From Pseudomonas sp. G34 (GTDB taxonomy: Bacteria; Pseudomonadota; Gammaproteobacteria; Pseudomonadales; Pseudomonadaceae): DNA of 64,000 bases. The stretch covers positions 124,001-188,000 of the forward strand of contig NZ_JAVHZV010000007.1 of assembly GCF_031119625.1 (NCBI RefSeq). Reading direction: 5' to 3'. A program made the translations under genes and the position numbers. The notes under the pieces are model-generated. The model was given only the letters and a program-made list of their open reading frames with translations. It was not told where the DNA came from and ran no database searches. Each line of letters begins with the position of its first letter. The stretch's first letter is position 1. This document shows positions 1 to 8,221 of the stretch, one piece after another.

Positions 1-23
1 TCAAGGCGCAAGGCGCGCAATAA
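1..23 (+). CDS. 3' end of an upstream gene, possibly a second kdgD-like gene (partial)
   Basis: Only the last six codons and a TAA stop (21-23) fall in the window; they read KAQGAQ. The DNA at 2-27 is nearly the same as the last codons and first bases after kdgD (1541-1567, protein end KKQGAQ), and both stops are followed by a hairpin terminator flanked by similar sequence (CTCGAAAAG before, GCGTTCTG after). This suggests a paralogous or tandemly duplicated dehydratase gene to the left. The call rests on very little sequence; the upstream gene could be unrelated with a chance or gene-conversion match. Confidence 0.4.
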
Positions 24-44
24 GCGCCTGCCCCCCGTCTCTCG

Positions 45-72
45 AAAAGGCCGCTGTTGACAGCGGCCTTTT
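45..72 (+). terminator. Rho-independent terminator of the upstream gene
   Basis: AAAAGGCCGCTG at 45-56 pairs perfectly with CAGCGGCCTTTT at 61-72 across a TTGA loop. It sits 21 bases after the TAA stop at 21-23 and ends in a short T run. Confidence 0.85.
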
Positions 73-180
73 GCGTTCTGGCGAGGGCGTAATGGAGCGA
101 AGCCGGGCAGGGCACCCGATCCAGCTGTTGTGGTGGGGCTGAGATGTCATGGCGTGGGCGACGGCAGAGGGTTGATTCCT

Positions 181-505
181 TGTGGGAGCGGGCCATGCCC
201 GCGACGCCCTTTGATGGCTAGCTACCTGGGCGGGCAAAGGCCTGTGCTAGTGATGGCGACAGTAGTCGTGCTTGGGCTGTCGCGCCCATGGCGCGCTCCC
301 ACAATACCGCGTGCGCTCAAGGCTTCTTGCCATTCTGCGTCGACAGCCCCTCGTGGGAGCGGGCCATGCCCGCGATGCGCCTTGATGGCCAGCTACTTGG
401 CCGGGAGGGTCTGCGCTAATGGTGGCGACAGTAGGTGTGCCTGGGCTGTCACGCCCATGGCGCGCTCCCACCACATCACTCCGCTCAAGGCTTCTACGCT
501 CTTGC
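181..505. repeat. Tandemly duplicated REP-pair (BIME-like) unit
   Basis: Unit 1 starts at 181 and unit 2 at 353, a 172-base offset. Each begins with a REP core (GGGAGCGGGCCATGCCCGCG), has about 60 bases of related spacer containing GGCGACAGTAG, then an inverted REP half ending in CCCATGGCGCGCTCCCAC, then TCAAGGCTTCT. The two copies have drifted by scattered substitutions. A short relative lies at 52635-52680. REP pairs of this kind are common between Pseudomonas genes and form hairpins in RNA. Confidence 0.8.
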
Positions 506-579
506 CGGCATTTCTGCAGAACACTCGAATAAATCCCGCAGCAACCGAAAACAGCCTCGGCAGGCTTGGCAATTTTATA

Positions 580-592
580 GTTGTACGATAAC
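580..592 (+). promoter_or_regulatory. Candidate GntR/FadR-type operator upstream of kdgD
   Basis: GTTGTACGATAAC is an imperfect dyad (GTTGT-N3-ATAAC) ending 59 bases before the kdgD start. It matches 11 of 13 bases with the perfect dyad at 22578-22590 (minus-strand reading GTTGTATGACAAC) and 12 of 13 with 22802-22814. FadR-subfamily GntR proteins favour T-GT-N-AC-A dyads, so such a regulator is a reasonable but unproven owner. Confidence 0.5.
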
Positions 593-651
593 GTATGACT
601 TCATCTGGTCGGCAACGACCCCTGACGTTTTCCTCCAAGGGTGTAAGAAGA

Positions 652-1563
652 ATGACTCCACAAGAACTAAAAACCGTCCTCTCCTCCGGCCTGCTGTCCT
701 TTCCGCTGACCGACTTCGATGCCGCTGGTGAATTCAACCCGGCTGGCTACGTGCGTCGTCTGGAATGGCTGGCCCCGTACGGCGCCACCGCGCTGTTCGC
801 CGCTGGCGGTACCGGTGAATTCTTCTCCCTGGCCGCTGACGAGTATTCGTCGGTGATCAAGACCGCCGTCGATACCTGCGCAGGCAGCGTGCCGATTCTG
901 GCTGGGGTGGGCGGCTCCACCCGCCAGGCCATCCAGTATGCCCAGGAAGCCGAGCGCCTTGGCGCCAAGGGCCTGCTGCTGCTGCCGCATTACCTGACCG
1001 AAGCTTCGCAGGAAGGCGTTGCTGCCCACGTCGAGCAGGTCTGCAAATCGGTGAAGATCGGTGTGGTGGTCTACAACCGCAACGTCTGCCGCCTGAACGC
1101 GAGCCTGCTCGAGCAACTGGCCGAGCGTTGCCCAAACCTGATCGGCTACAAGGATGGCCTGGGTGACATCGAACTGATGGTGTCGATCCGCCGTCGCCTG
1201 GGCGAGCGCCTGACCTACCTGGGCGGCCTGCCGACCGCCGAAGTCTACGCCGCGGCTTACAAGGCCCTGGGTGTACCGGTGTACTCCTCGGCGGTGTTCA
1301 ACTTCATCCCGAAAACCGCGATGGACTTCTACCACGCCATTGCCCGTGAAGATCACGCCACCGTTGGCAAGATCATCGACGACTTCTTCCTGCCATACCT
1401 GGATATCCGCAACCTGAAATCCGGTTACGCCGTGAGCATCGTCAAGGCTGGCGCCAAGATCGCCGGCTACGACGCTGGCCCGGTTCGGGCTCCGCTGACC
1501 GATCTGCTGCCAGCCGAGTACGAGAAACTGGCTGCGCTGATCAAGAAGCAAGGCGCCCAGTAA
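652..1563 (+). CDS. kdgD: 5-dehydro-4-deoxyglucarate dehydratase KdgD
   Basis: This enzyme converts 5-dehydro-4-deoxyglucarate to 2-oxoglutarate semialdehyde with loss of water and CO2, the second step of glucarate and galactarate breakdown in the cytoplasm. The 303-residue protein is full length for the family and belongs to the DHDPS/NAL superfamily. GGTGEFFSL is the substrate-binding loop, Tyr141 lies in VVYNRN, and the Schiff-base Lys167 lies in IGYKDG. An in-frame ATG at 595 would add 19 residues; I chose 652 because MTPQELK is the usual start of KdgD proteins and AAGAAG lies just before it. It has its own terminator and a dyad operator upstream, and garD follows beyond the LacI gene. 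Confidence 0.95.
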   Translation: MTPQELKTVLSSGLLSFPLTDFDAAGEFNPAGYVRRLEWLAPYGATALFAAGGTGEFFSLAADEYSSVIKTAVDTCAGSVPILAGVGGSTRQAIQYAQEAERLGAKGLLLLPHYLTEASQEGVAAHVEQVCKSVKIGVVVYNRNVCRLNASLLEQLAERCPNLIGYKDGLGDIELMVSIRRRLGERLTYLGGLPTAEVYAAAYKALGVPVYSSAVFNFIPKTAMDFYHAIAREDHATVGKIIDDFFLPYLDIRNLKSGYAVSIVKAGAKIAGYDAGPVRAPLTDLLPAEYEKLAALIKKQGAQ

Positions 1564-1589
1564 GCGCGTCGCCTTTACAAGGCACTCGA

Positions 1590-1618
1590 AAAGCCCGGGC
1601 CTCATGCCCGGGCTTTTT
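1590..1618 (+). terminator. Rho-independent terminator of kdgD
   Basis: AAGCCCGGGC (1591-1600) pairs with GCCCGGGCTT (1606-1615) around a CTCAT loop and is followed by a T run. Confidence 0.9.
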
Positions 1619-1716
1619 GCGTTCTGCAGGACAACACCCGATTACAGCGGGCTCCCTGGTTACCGCCTCGGCGGCTGGTTAAGATGCGTGATCTCTCACG
1701 CAATCCGCGGCCCGTC

Positions 1717-2757
1717 ATGGCAAAGAAATCTTCTCGCGCTTCATCTTCCAGCACGCCATCGAGCAAGGGCGCGAGCGTGACGCTGATCGACGTGGCCAAG
1801 GTGGCGGGGGTTTCGCCGATCACCGTGTCCCGTGCGCTGAACCGACCCGACGTGGTCAGCGAGAGTGCCCGCAAGAAAGTCCTCGAGGCGGTGCGGGTTA
1901 CCGGCTATGTACCCAACATGCTGGCGGGCGGCCTGGCCTCCAACAAGAGCCGCCTGATCGCCATCTTCGTGCCGACCATCGCCCACTCGATCTTCGCCGA
2001 AACCGTGCAATCACTGATGGATCACCTGACCGCCGCCGGCTACCAGAGCATGATCGGCCTGACCGGCTATTCTGCCGAGCAGGAGGAGCGCCTGCTCGGC
2101 GCGGTGCTCGGCCGGCGCCCCGACGGCATCGTGCTGACCGGCACGCTGCACACCGAGCAGAGCCGGCTGCGCCTGCAGGCAGCGGGCATTCCGGTGGTCG
2201 AGGCCTGGGACCTGGGTGCAGCGCCCATCGACATGCAGGTGGGCTTTTCCCATGAGCAGGTCGGCCAGGCCATCGCCAAGCACCTCTATGGCAAGGGTTA
2301 CCGGCGCTTCGCCATCGTCTCGGTCGACGACTCGCGGGCGCTCAAGCGTAGCCGCAGTGTGGCAACCCAGCTGCAGGCACTCGGTATCGAAACGGTGCCG
2401 ATGATGCTTCTCGCCGCGCCTGCCACCGTGCAAAGCGGCAGGGAAGGGCTGTGCCGGTTGCTGACTGACGGCCATCGGCCGCAGGTGGTGGTGTGCAGTT
2501 CCGATACGGTGGCCCAGGGCATTCTTGCCGAGGCCGCCAGCCGCGGCCTGGAGATTCCCGGGCAGCTGGCCGTGATGGGCTTTGGCGACCTCTCCAGCGC
2601 GGCCCATCTGCACCCGGCGCTGTCCACGGTGAATGTCGATGGCGGGCGTATGGGCGAGCTGACAGCCAATGCCTTGTTGCAACGCTTGCGCGACGACGAG
2701 TGCAAGCCGGTGCGTGTCGACACCGGCTTCACCCTTGTCGACCGGCAGACCACCTGA
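1717..2757 (+). CDS. LacI-family transcriptional regulator
   Basis: A DNA-binding repressor or activator of the LacI/GalR family. The helix-turn-helix is in VTLIDVAKVAGVSPITVSRA (near residues 20-40) with the hinge segment and a periplasmic-binding-protein-like sugar-sensing domain after it, ending near residue 345. An upstream ATG at 1684 would add 11 residues; 1717 gives the usual MAKK start, and neither has a strong ribosome site. It resembles gluconate-type repressors, but the ligand cannot be fixed from sequence. It stands between kdgD and garD, and a perfect central-CG palindrome (2810-2825) in the downstream gap is a likely target, so a sugar acid or its breakdown product is a plausible effector. 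Confidence 0.9.
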   Translation: MAKKSSRASSSSTPSSKGASVTLIDVAKVAGVSPITVSRALNRPDVVSESARKKVLEAVRVTGYVPNMLAGGLASNKSRLIAIFVPTIAHSIFAETVQSLMDHLTAAGYQSMIGLTGYSAEQEERLLGAVLGRRPDGIVLTGTLHTEQSRLRLQAAGIPVVEAWDLGAAPIDMQVGFSHEQVGQAIAKHLYGKGYRRFAIVSVDDSRALKRSRSVATQLQALGIETVPMMLLAAPATVQSGREGLCRLLTDGHRPQVVVCSSDTVAQGILAEAASRGLEIPGQLAVMGFGDLSSAAHLHPALSTVNVDGGRMGELTANALLQRLRDDECKPVRVDTGFTLVDRQTT

Positions 2758-2805
2758 AGGAAAATCCTTTTCTCGTCAGACAACTGATGACTGTCGCATA
2801 AAGCG

Positions 2806-2833
2806 CTTGAATGATTGCGCAATCATAGTAAAG
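2806..2833 (+). promoter_or_regulatory. Likely garD promoter with embedded LacI-type operator
   Basis: ATGATTGCGCAATCAT at 2810-2825 is a perfect 16-bp palindrome with the central CG typical of LacI-family operators. It overlaps the gap between a possible -35 (TTGAAT, 2806-2811) and a possible -10 (TAAAGT, 2828-2833; 16-bp spacing), a position suited to repression. The LacI gene ends 52 bases upstream and garD starts at 3023. Confidence 0.65.
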
Positions 2834-3022
2834 TCAGGCCACGATCACTGGCGCGCTGCCGCCTCCGTGAGGCGACTGGCGCAACGACCGCTGCCAGCGA
2901 CCAGCCAACGGCAGCCGACCAGGGCAATGACCATCAGCAGCGCAGCCGAGCTGTATCCAGCACCCGGCTGACCGGCAGGCTCCACCGCGATCCTGCCGCT
3001 ACAACAATAAAAGGATTGGCCC

Positions 3023-4579
3023 ATGACCCTCATTCAACATCAGGATTCACCTCGTTACATCCGCCTGCATCCCGACGACAACGTCGGGGTGGTGGTCAAC
3101 GAGCAGGGCGTTGCCGCGGGCGGTCAGTTCGCCGACGGTCTGCAGGCGCAGGAAGGCATTCCGCAAAGCCACAAGGTCTCGCTGGTAGCGATTCCCGAAG
3201 GCGGCACCGTGGTGCGCTATGGCGAGGTGATCGGCTATGCGCTCAAGCCCATCGCCGCCGGCAGTTGGGTCACCGAGCAGGTGCTGCGCATGCCCGAGCC
3301 GCCGGTGCTGGATAACCTGCCGAAGGCGACCATCAAGGCGCCAATACCCGAGCCGCTGGATGGCTACACCTTCGAGGGCTTCCGCAACCCGGACGGCACC
3401 GTCGGCACCCGCAACATCCTCGGCGTGACCACCACGGTGCAGTGCGTGGTCGGCGTGCTCGACCACTGTGTGGAGCGTGTGCGCAAGGAAATCCTGCCCA
3501 GGTACCCGAACGTCGACGACGTGGTGCCGCTGTCGCACAGCTACGGCTGCGGCGTGGCGATCAACGCGCCGGATGCCGTGGTGCCGATCCGCACCCTCTA
3601 CAACATCAGCCGCAACCCCAACCTCGGTGGCCAGGCGCTGGTGATCAGCCTGGGCTGCGAAAAACTGCAGGCCAACCAGCTGATGGATGGCGACTCGCTG
3701 ACCAACGGCATGGACGAGGAGCAGTGGCTGTTCCGCCTGCAGGATTCCAGCACCGGCTTCACCGGCATGGTCGAAGAAATCATGGCGATGATCGAGACGC
3801 GCCTGAAGGTACTCGATCAGCGTCGTCGCGAAACCGTACCGGCCAGCGAACTGGTAGTGGGCATGCAGTGCGGCGGCAGTGACGCCTTCTCGGGCATCAC
3901 CGCCAACCCTGCATTGGGGGTGGCGGCTGACCTTCTGGTGCGCGCCGGCGCCACCGTGATGTTCTCCGAGAACACCGAAGTGCGAGATGGCATTCACCTG
4001 CTGACGCCACGTGCCGCCAGCGTGGACGTTGCCGATGCACTGATCCGCGAGATGGACTGGTACGACCGTTACCTGGAGCGTGGCATGGCCGATCGTAGCG
4101 CCAACACCACGCCGGGCAACAAGAAAGGCGGCCTGAACAACATCGTCGAAAAGGCCATGGGCTCCATCGCCAAGTCCGGCAACAGCCCGATCGTCGGGGT
4201 GGTCGCGCCGGGCGAGCGGATTCGCGGCAAAGGCCTGTGGTTCTGCGCCACGCCGGCCAGCGACTTCATCTGCGGCACCCTGCAGCTGGCGGCCGGCATG
4301 AACCTGCACATCTTCACCACCGGCCGCGGTACGCCGTACGGCCTGTCCATGGTGCCGGTGATCAAGGTGGCCACCCGCACTCAACTGGCCGAGCGCTGGC
4401 CGGACCTGATCGACGTGGATGCCGGGCAGATCACTTCCGGGCGCATGAGCCTCGAGGAAATGGGCTGGCACATCTTCCAGCTCTATCTGGATGTGGCCAG
4501 CGGCAAGAAACACACCTGGGCGGAGAAACATCGCCTGCACAATGATCTGGTGCTGTTCAATCCCGCTCCGGTGACCTGA
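3023..4579 (+). CDS. garD: Galactarate dehydratase GarD
   Basis: GarD removes water from D-galactarate to give 5-dehydro-4-deoxy-glucarate, the substrate of KdgD, in the cytoplasm. The 518 residues match the usual length (about 520) of the family. The N-terminal 100 residues form the SAF domain ([16 protein letters not shown]), followed by an UxaA/GarD catalytic region with [28 protein letters not shown] and [19 protein letters not shown], all typical. AAGGA lies 8 bases before the ATG. It probably has its own promoter under the LacI-type operator at 2810-2825. Together with kdgD it covers galactarate to 2-oxoglutarate semialdehyde; the semialdehyde dehydrogenase and a transporter are not in the window. 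Confidence 0.95.
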   Translation: MTLIQHQDSPRYIRLHPDDNVGVVVNEQGVAAGGQFADGLQAQEGIPQSHKVSLVAIPEGGTVVRYGEVIGYALKPIAAGSWVTEQVLRMPEPPVLDNLPKATIKAPIPEPLDGYTFEGFRNPDGTVGTRNILGVTTTVQCVVGVLDHCVERVRKEILPRYPNVDDVVPLSHSYGCGVAINAPDAVVPIRTLYNISRNPNLGGQALVISLGCEKLQANQLMDGDSLTNGMDEEQWLFRLQDSSTGFTGMVEEIMAMIETRLKVLDQRRRETVPASELVVGMQCGGSDAFSGITANPALGVAADLLVRAGATVMFSENTEVRDGIHLLTPRAASVDVADALIREMDWYDRYLERGMADRSANTTPGNKKGGLNNIVEKAMGSIAKSGNSPIVGVVAPGERIRGKGLWFCATPASDFICGTLQLAAGMNLHIFTTGRGTPYGLSMVPVIKVATRTQLAERWPDLIDVDAGQITSGRMSLEEMGWHIFQLYLDVASGKKHTWAEKHRLHNDLVLFNPAPVT

Positions 4580-4671
4580 TCGATAACCGGACACAGATGC
4601 CCGCCTCGATGCGCCCGCGCTCGGCGTGGCGGGTATCATCCACGCTTTGACGCCCACTACAGGAGAGCTGC

Positions 4672-5601
4672 ATGAGTCGTCCCACTGTGCTTCAGGTCGG
4701 TCGTTTCCCACCGCGTTTCAATGAGCGCCTGCAGCGCGACTACCAATTGGTTCGCCTGTGGGAGCAGAAGGATTTCCTCAGCGAGCGCGGCGCCGATATC
4801 GATATCGTGGTCACCTCGGCGCGGTACGGTTGCTCGGCTGAGCAGCTGGCGCAGATGCCCAACCTCAAGGCCATCTGCAGCTTCGGCGTCGGCTACGATT
4901 CGATCGCTGTCGATGAAGCCAAGGCGCGGGGCATCGTGATCAGCACCACCCCGGACGTGCTCAACGAGTGCGTCGCCGATACCGCGATTGGTCTGGTGAT
5001 CGACACCGCACGACAGTTCGCCGCCTCTGATCGTCACGTGCGCCAGGGCAAATGGCTCAACGGCCAGTACCCGCTGACCCGCAAGGTCAGTGGCAAGAAG
5101 CTGGGCATCGTTGGCTTCGGGCGCATCGGCAAGGACATCGCCAAACGCGCTACTGGCTTCGACATGGAGATCCGCTACCACAAGCGTCGCGAGGATCCCG
5201 ACAGCGGCTACCGCTTCGAAGCCGACCTCAAGGCACTGGCCACCTGGGCCGACTTTCTGGTGCTGGCGTGCCCGGGCGGCGCGGCTACCCATCATCTGAT
5301 CGATGCCGAGATCCTGGCGGCACTGGGCGCGAACGGCATTCTGGTGAATATCGCTCGCGGTACCGTCGTGGACGAACAGGCGCTGGTTGCGGCGCTGCAG
5401 GCGGGCACGCTGGGCGGCGCGGGGCTGGACGTGTTCGAGGACGAGCCGCGGGTCCCCGAGGCACTGTTCGGCATGCCCAATGTGGTGCTGTTGCCCCACG
5501 TGGGCAGCGCCACCGAGGAAACCCGGCTGGCCATGGAGAACCTGGTGTTCGATAATCTCGATGCCTTTATCGAGCGCGGTGAGCTGATCACCCCGCTCTG
5601 A
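4672..5601 (+). CDS. D-isomer-specific 2-hydroxyacid dehydrogenase
   Basis: An NAD(P)H-dependent cytoplasmic oxidoreductase of the glyoxylate/hydroxypyruvate reductase type. The cofactor motif GFGRIGKDIA lies near residue 145, and the catalytic triad of the family is present: Arg229 (NIARG), Glu258 (FEDEP) and His276 (LLPHVG). The 309 residues are normal for the family. AGGAGAG precedes the ATG by 4-5 bases. It follows garD by 92 bases, so it could reduce a sugar-acid-derived 2-oxoacid or semialdehyde, but the exact substrate (glyoxylate, hydroxypyruvate, 2-ketogluconate) cannot be read from sequence. Confidence 0.9.
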   Translation: MSRPTVLQVGRFPPRFNERLQRDYQLVRLWEQKDFLSERGADIDIVVTSARYGCSAEQLAQMPNLKAICSFGVGYDSIAVDEAKARGIVISTTPDVLNECVADTAIGLVIDTARQFAASDRHVRQGKWLNGQYPLTRKVSGKKLGIVGFGRIGKDIAKRATGFDMEIRYHKRREDPDSGYRFEADLKALATWADFLVLACPGGAATHHLIDAEILAALGANGILVNIARGTVVDEQALVAALQAGTLGGAGLDVFEDEPRVPEALFGMPNVVLLPHVGSATEETRLAMENLVFDNLDAFIERGELITPL

Positions 5602-5683
5602 CCGAATAGGCGGGCCGCTCAGGCGGCCTCGCTTATACGCGCCGGGCCACAAGCTCGATCGCGGTTTCTACCCTTGAGCGTCA

Positions 5684-5708
5684 CCCGGTGCACCACAAGT
5701 GCACCGGG
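5684..5708. terminator. Strong hairpin between convergent genes
   Basis: CCCGGTGCAC (5684-5693) pairs perfectly with GTGCACCGGG (5699-5708) over a CACAA loop. It lies between the hydroxyacid dehydrogenase and the convergent GntR gene. There is no T run on either side, so it may act as an RNA-end or attenuating hairpin rather than a classical terminator. A weaker hairpin (GGCCGC/GCGGCC) is at 5613-5628. Confidence 0.4.
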
Positions 5709-5833
5709 CTCCTCGAGGTTGCTCGGGGTCTTGTCGGTCTGTTGTCAGGTAGAAATGGACTACGTCCATGGGGTCGCGCGCATGGCTGCCCCTGTTGCCT
5801 TCACTGCCAAGGTGGCGCGTTCGGATAGGCTCT

Positions 5834-6511
5834 TCAGGCCAGCGGGGCCTCGCGCCTGGCAATCAATTCCATCATCTTCCCGTTGCCATCGAGAATGTCG
5901 GTGCAGATCGCTTGGCGTGCTGCCGCGCCGTCGCCTTTTTCCAGCGCGCGCAACACCTGCCAATGGTGCTCGACGGCCATGCGCTCGTTGAAGTCGCCAT
6001 AGGCCCGGGCAATCAGCGGGCCGGTGCGCATCCACAGGCTGTCGAGCATATCGCGCAGCAGCGGCATGCCGGCGATATCGGCCAGGGCGAAGTGGAAGGC
6101 CTGGTTGAGCTTCAGCGCCGCGATCAGGTCGCCGCTGTGCACGGCCTCCAGGTTGTCGCGGATAGTGCGCTCGAGCATCTGCAATTGCTCGGGCGTCACC
6201 TTGCTTGCCGCGGTTTCCGCCGCCAGGCCTTCGAGTGCCAGGCGAATGCTGCGGATTTCCGCGTACTGCGCCCCGGTCAGCACCGGCACACGAATATCGC
6301 GCGGGGTCTTGAGGACCAGCGCCTTTTCCTTGGCCAATTGCAGGATGGCGTCGCGCACCGGCGTGACGCTGGTGCCCAGCTGTTCGGCCAGGTCACGGAT
6401 GCGCAGGCGGTCATCGGGCTGGAAGCGGCCGGTGATCAATGCCTCGCGCAGCAGGGCGTAAACGCCACTGCCCAGGTAGGTGTGGCTGAGACCGTCGATG
6501 GGGTATTTCAT
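5834..6511 (-). CDS. GntR-family transcriptional regulator, FadR/FCD type
   Basis: A 225-residue repressor-type regulator. Residues 15-75 form the winged helix (LLREALITGRF, RDLAEQLGTSVTPVRDAI), and residues 85-215 the all-helical FCD ligand domain with the metal-binding histidine pattern (NQAFHFALADIAG and HHWQVLRAL). The gene lies 48 bases behind an SDR on the same strand, so the two are probably one transcript. FCD regulators commonly sense organic acids; the dyads GTTGTNNGAYAAC near kdgD and the porin would suit such a protein, but nothing ties this one to them directly. Confidence 0.9.
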   Translation of the reverse strand: MKYPIDGLSHTYLGSGVYALLREALITGRFQPDDRLRIRDLAEQLGTSVTPVRDAILQLAKEKALVLKTPRDIRVPVLTGAQYAEIRSIRLALEGLAAETAASKVTPEQLQMLERTIRDNLEAVHSGDLIAALKLNQAFHFALADIAGMPLLRDMLDSLWMRTGPLIARAYGDFNERMAVEHHWQVLRALEKGDGAAARQAICTDILDGNGKMMELIARREAPLA

Positions 6512-6559
6512 GGTGGTGGCTTCCGGGGCGCGGGCCAGGCGATTCTACCTTGCGGCGCG

Positions 6560-7294
6560 TTACACGTGCTGGCCACCGTTGACGTGAATTTCTGCGCCAT
6601 TCACGTACGTCGCTCCGGAGGTGCAGAGAAAGTACACCAGCGAGGCGACTTCCTCGGGCTTGCCCAGGCGATGCATGGGGATGTCGCGCTCGACGATCTG
6701 TTCGGTACCCGAGGAGAGGATCGAAGTGTCGATTTCCCCCGGCGCTATGGCGTTGACGCGCACTCCGTGACAGCCGAATTCATGGGCCATCTCGCGGGTC
6801 AGCGCCGCCAGCCCGGCCTTGGAGGCGGCATAGGCGGAACCGGCGAAGGGGTGCACCCGTGAACCGGCGATGGAGGTGACGTTGATGATGCTGCCCTGGA
6901 CTGCCTTCAGTTCCTCGAACAGGCCGCGGGCGAGCAGGGCGGTGGAGAACAGGTTGACGTTGAATACCTTGGTCCAGGTCGCGTAGTCGCTACCCAGCAC
7001 GCCGAGGCGCTGACCATCCTCGCCCTTGGGCGACACACCGGCATTGTTGACCAAGGCATCCAGGCGCCCGCCGAGCTTCTCGCGGATCAGCGGCAGGCTC
7101 TCCTGCAGGTGCTCGATGTCTTCGAGATCCAGGTGGATATGGTTGAGCGTGCCGTCGGCCCACGGGCATTCGGCGACCCAGTCATGGCGCGAGGCGGTGA
7201 AGATGCGCCAGCCCGCGGCATTGAAGTGCTTGACCGTGGCATGGCCGATGCCGCGGCTGGCGCCGGTCAGCAGCAGGGTTTTCGAGTGGCTCAT
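6560..7294 (-). CDS. SDR-family oxidoreductase
   Basis: A 244-residue classical short-chain dehydrogenase. The cofactor motif TGASRGIG is at residues 10-17, NNAG near 87, and the catalytic set Ser141, Tyr155 and Lys159 is complete (YAASK). The longest frame starts at 7426, but I start at 7294 because the family motif begins a few residues later and GGAGAA precedes this ATG. It is followed by the GntR gene at 48 bases, suggesting co-transcription. The substrate is unknown; sugar-acid or hydroxyacid oxidation fits the neighbourhood. Confidence 0.9.
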   Translation of the reverse strand: MSHSKTLLLTGASRGIGHATVKHFNAAGWRIFTASRHDWVAECPWADGTLNHIHLDLEDIEHLQESLPLIREKLGGRLDALVNNAGVSPKGEDGQRLGVLGSDYATWTKVFNVNLFSTALLARGLFEELKAVQGSIINVTSIAGSRVHPFAGSAYAASKAGLAALTREMAHEFGCHGVRVNAIAPGEIDTSILSSGTEQIVERDIPMHRLGKPEEVASLVYFLCTSGATYVNGAEIHVNGGQHV

Positions 7295-7390
7295 GACGGT
7301 TCTCCGCAGGTGGGTGAGCGATGACTGTGGCAGCAGATGAAGCATGGCGCAGTGGTATTTATGATGCAGCCTGCACAGATCGGCAGCTAG

Positions 7391-7626
7391 CTGCTGGCCG
7401 GCATCCGCCCACTGGCGCAACGCCACGAATGGATTGGCGATGTGCGCGGGGGCGGGATGTTCATCGGCCTCGAGCAGGCCAGCGGGTGGTCAACGGCACG
7501 TGCGAGCGCGGCGTGCTGATCAGTGCCGCGGGGCCGCTGGAGAACATCCAGAAGATTCGGCCGTTGCTGGCGTTCGAACATTTGCATGCCGGTCTGCTGA
7601 GCGCAGCGCTGCAAGCGCAGGCTTGA
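7391..7626 (+). pseudogene. C-terminal relic of a class-III aminotransferase
   Basis: Two adjacent frames together give the typical tail of GabT/class-III aminotransferases. The first, 7391-7470, includes LAQRHEWIGDVRGGGMFIGL. The second, from about 7474 to a TGA at 7624-7626, includes QRVVNGTCERGVLISAAGP and IQKIRPLLAF. The first frame is preceded by an in-frame TAG at 7388-7390, the frames are joined by a frameshift, and the residues normally found between FIGLE and the next helix are missing. The N-terminal four-fifths of the gene, with the PLP lysine, is absent. This is a decayed remnant, possibly once part of the amine cluster downstream. Confidence 0.75.
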
Positions 7627-7631
7627 GCCAG

Positions 7632-8180
7632 TCAGGTCCGCTGAAGGAACTCGGCGGGCACCGCTTCCGTTAGCCACACGCCATTGTCAGCCTGGAAGAA
7701 TGCGAAGCCCTGTTCATGCATGCGCAGCGCCTCGACCGTGAGGATCACAGGGCTGCCATAACGCTGTCCGACTTGTAGTGCCGTTTCCACATCTTGCGAC
7801 AGGTGCACGTGGTGGCGTGCTCCGGCGACCAGTCCCTGTGCCTCGATGCCGGCGAGGAAGCGGCTGGCCGTGCCATGGTAAAGCCGCTCGGGTGGCCGCT
7901 TTTGCACGTGCTGCAGCTGTACCTGGGTGGTCGAGTGGCCTTGTACCGCTCGAATCCTGCGGCCATCGTCGGACAGGCTGAAACGTTTCTTGTCGCTGCT
8001 GGCAACCACTGTGCGGATGGTATCGATATCCAACTGGCGGCCGCTGGCGGCTGCGCCTTCTATCAGCGCATCGAGGTTGGCCCAGCCTTCGCTGTCCAAC
8101 TGCAGCCCGATGGCCTGCGGCTCGTGGCGCAGCACATAGCTGAGGAATTTACTGGTGTCGCTGAGTGACTCGCTGTTCAT
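7632..8180 (-). CDS. kptA: RNA 2'-phosphotransferase, Tpt1/KptA family
   Basis: KptA transfers an internal RNA 2'-phosphate to NAD+, giving ADP-ribose 1'',2''-cyclic phosphate; in bacteria the natural RNA target is not settled. The 182-residue protein matches E. coli KptA in length. The N-terminal winged helix reads [20 protein letters not shown], and the C-terminal ADP-ribosyl-transferase-like half has [12 protein letters not shown] and HHVHLSQD, which carry the conserved Arg/His positions. A longer frame to 8513 exists, but AGGGAA precedes the ATG at 8180, which begins the conserved domain. It is a single gene with a short 3' gap to the aminotransferase relic. Confidence 0.9.
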   Translation of the reverse strand: MNSESLSDTSKFLSYVLRHEPQAIGLQLDSEGWANLDALIEGAAASGRQLDIDTIRTVVASSDKKRFSLSDDGRRIRAVQGHSTTQVQLQHVQKRPPERLYHGTASRFLAGIEAQGLVAGARHHVHLSQDVETALQVGQRYGSPVILTVEALRMHEQGFAFFQADNGVWLTEAVPAEFLQRT

Positions 8181-8221
8181 GCGTTCCCTGCCCATGGCGA
8201 AGTTGGTACTGGTTGGCGTTT

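Larger units (their letters stand above)
73..651. other. Gene-free region with duplicated REP-pair unit and kdgD control region
   Basis: This stretch holds no convincing gene. Most of it is a tandem duplication of a REP-pair element (181-333 and 353-505, listed separately). The last 80 bases hold the kdgD upstream region with the dyad at 580-592. Short frames running across the repeats have no family resemblance. Confidence 0.7.

Noticed and set aside
130-591. A 153-residue frame over the duplicated REP units
   Set aside because: It is built from the repeats themselves; no real protein pattern.
7321-7626. A 101-residue gene on the plus strand after the SDR
   Set aside because: Only its second half shows homology (to an aminotransferase tail), and the matching first half is in another frame; a relic explains it better.
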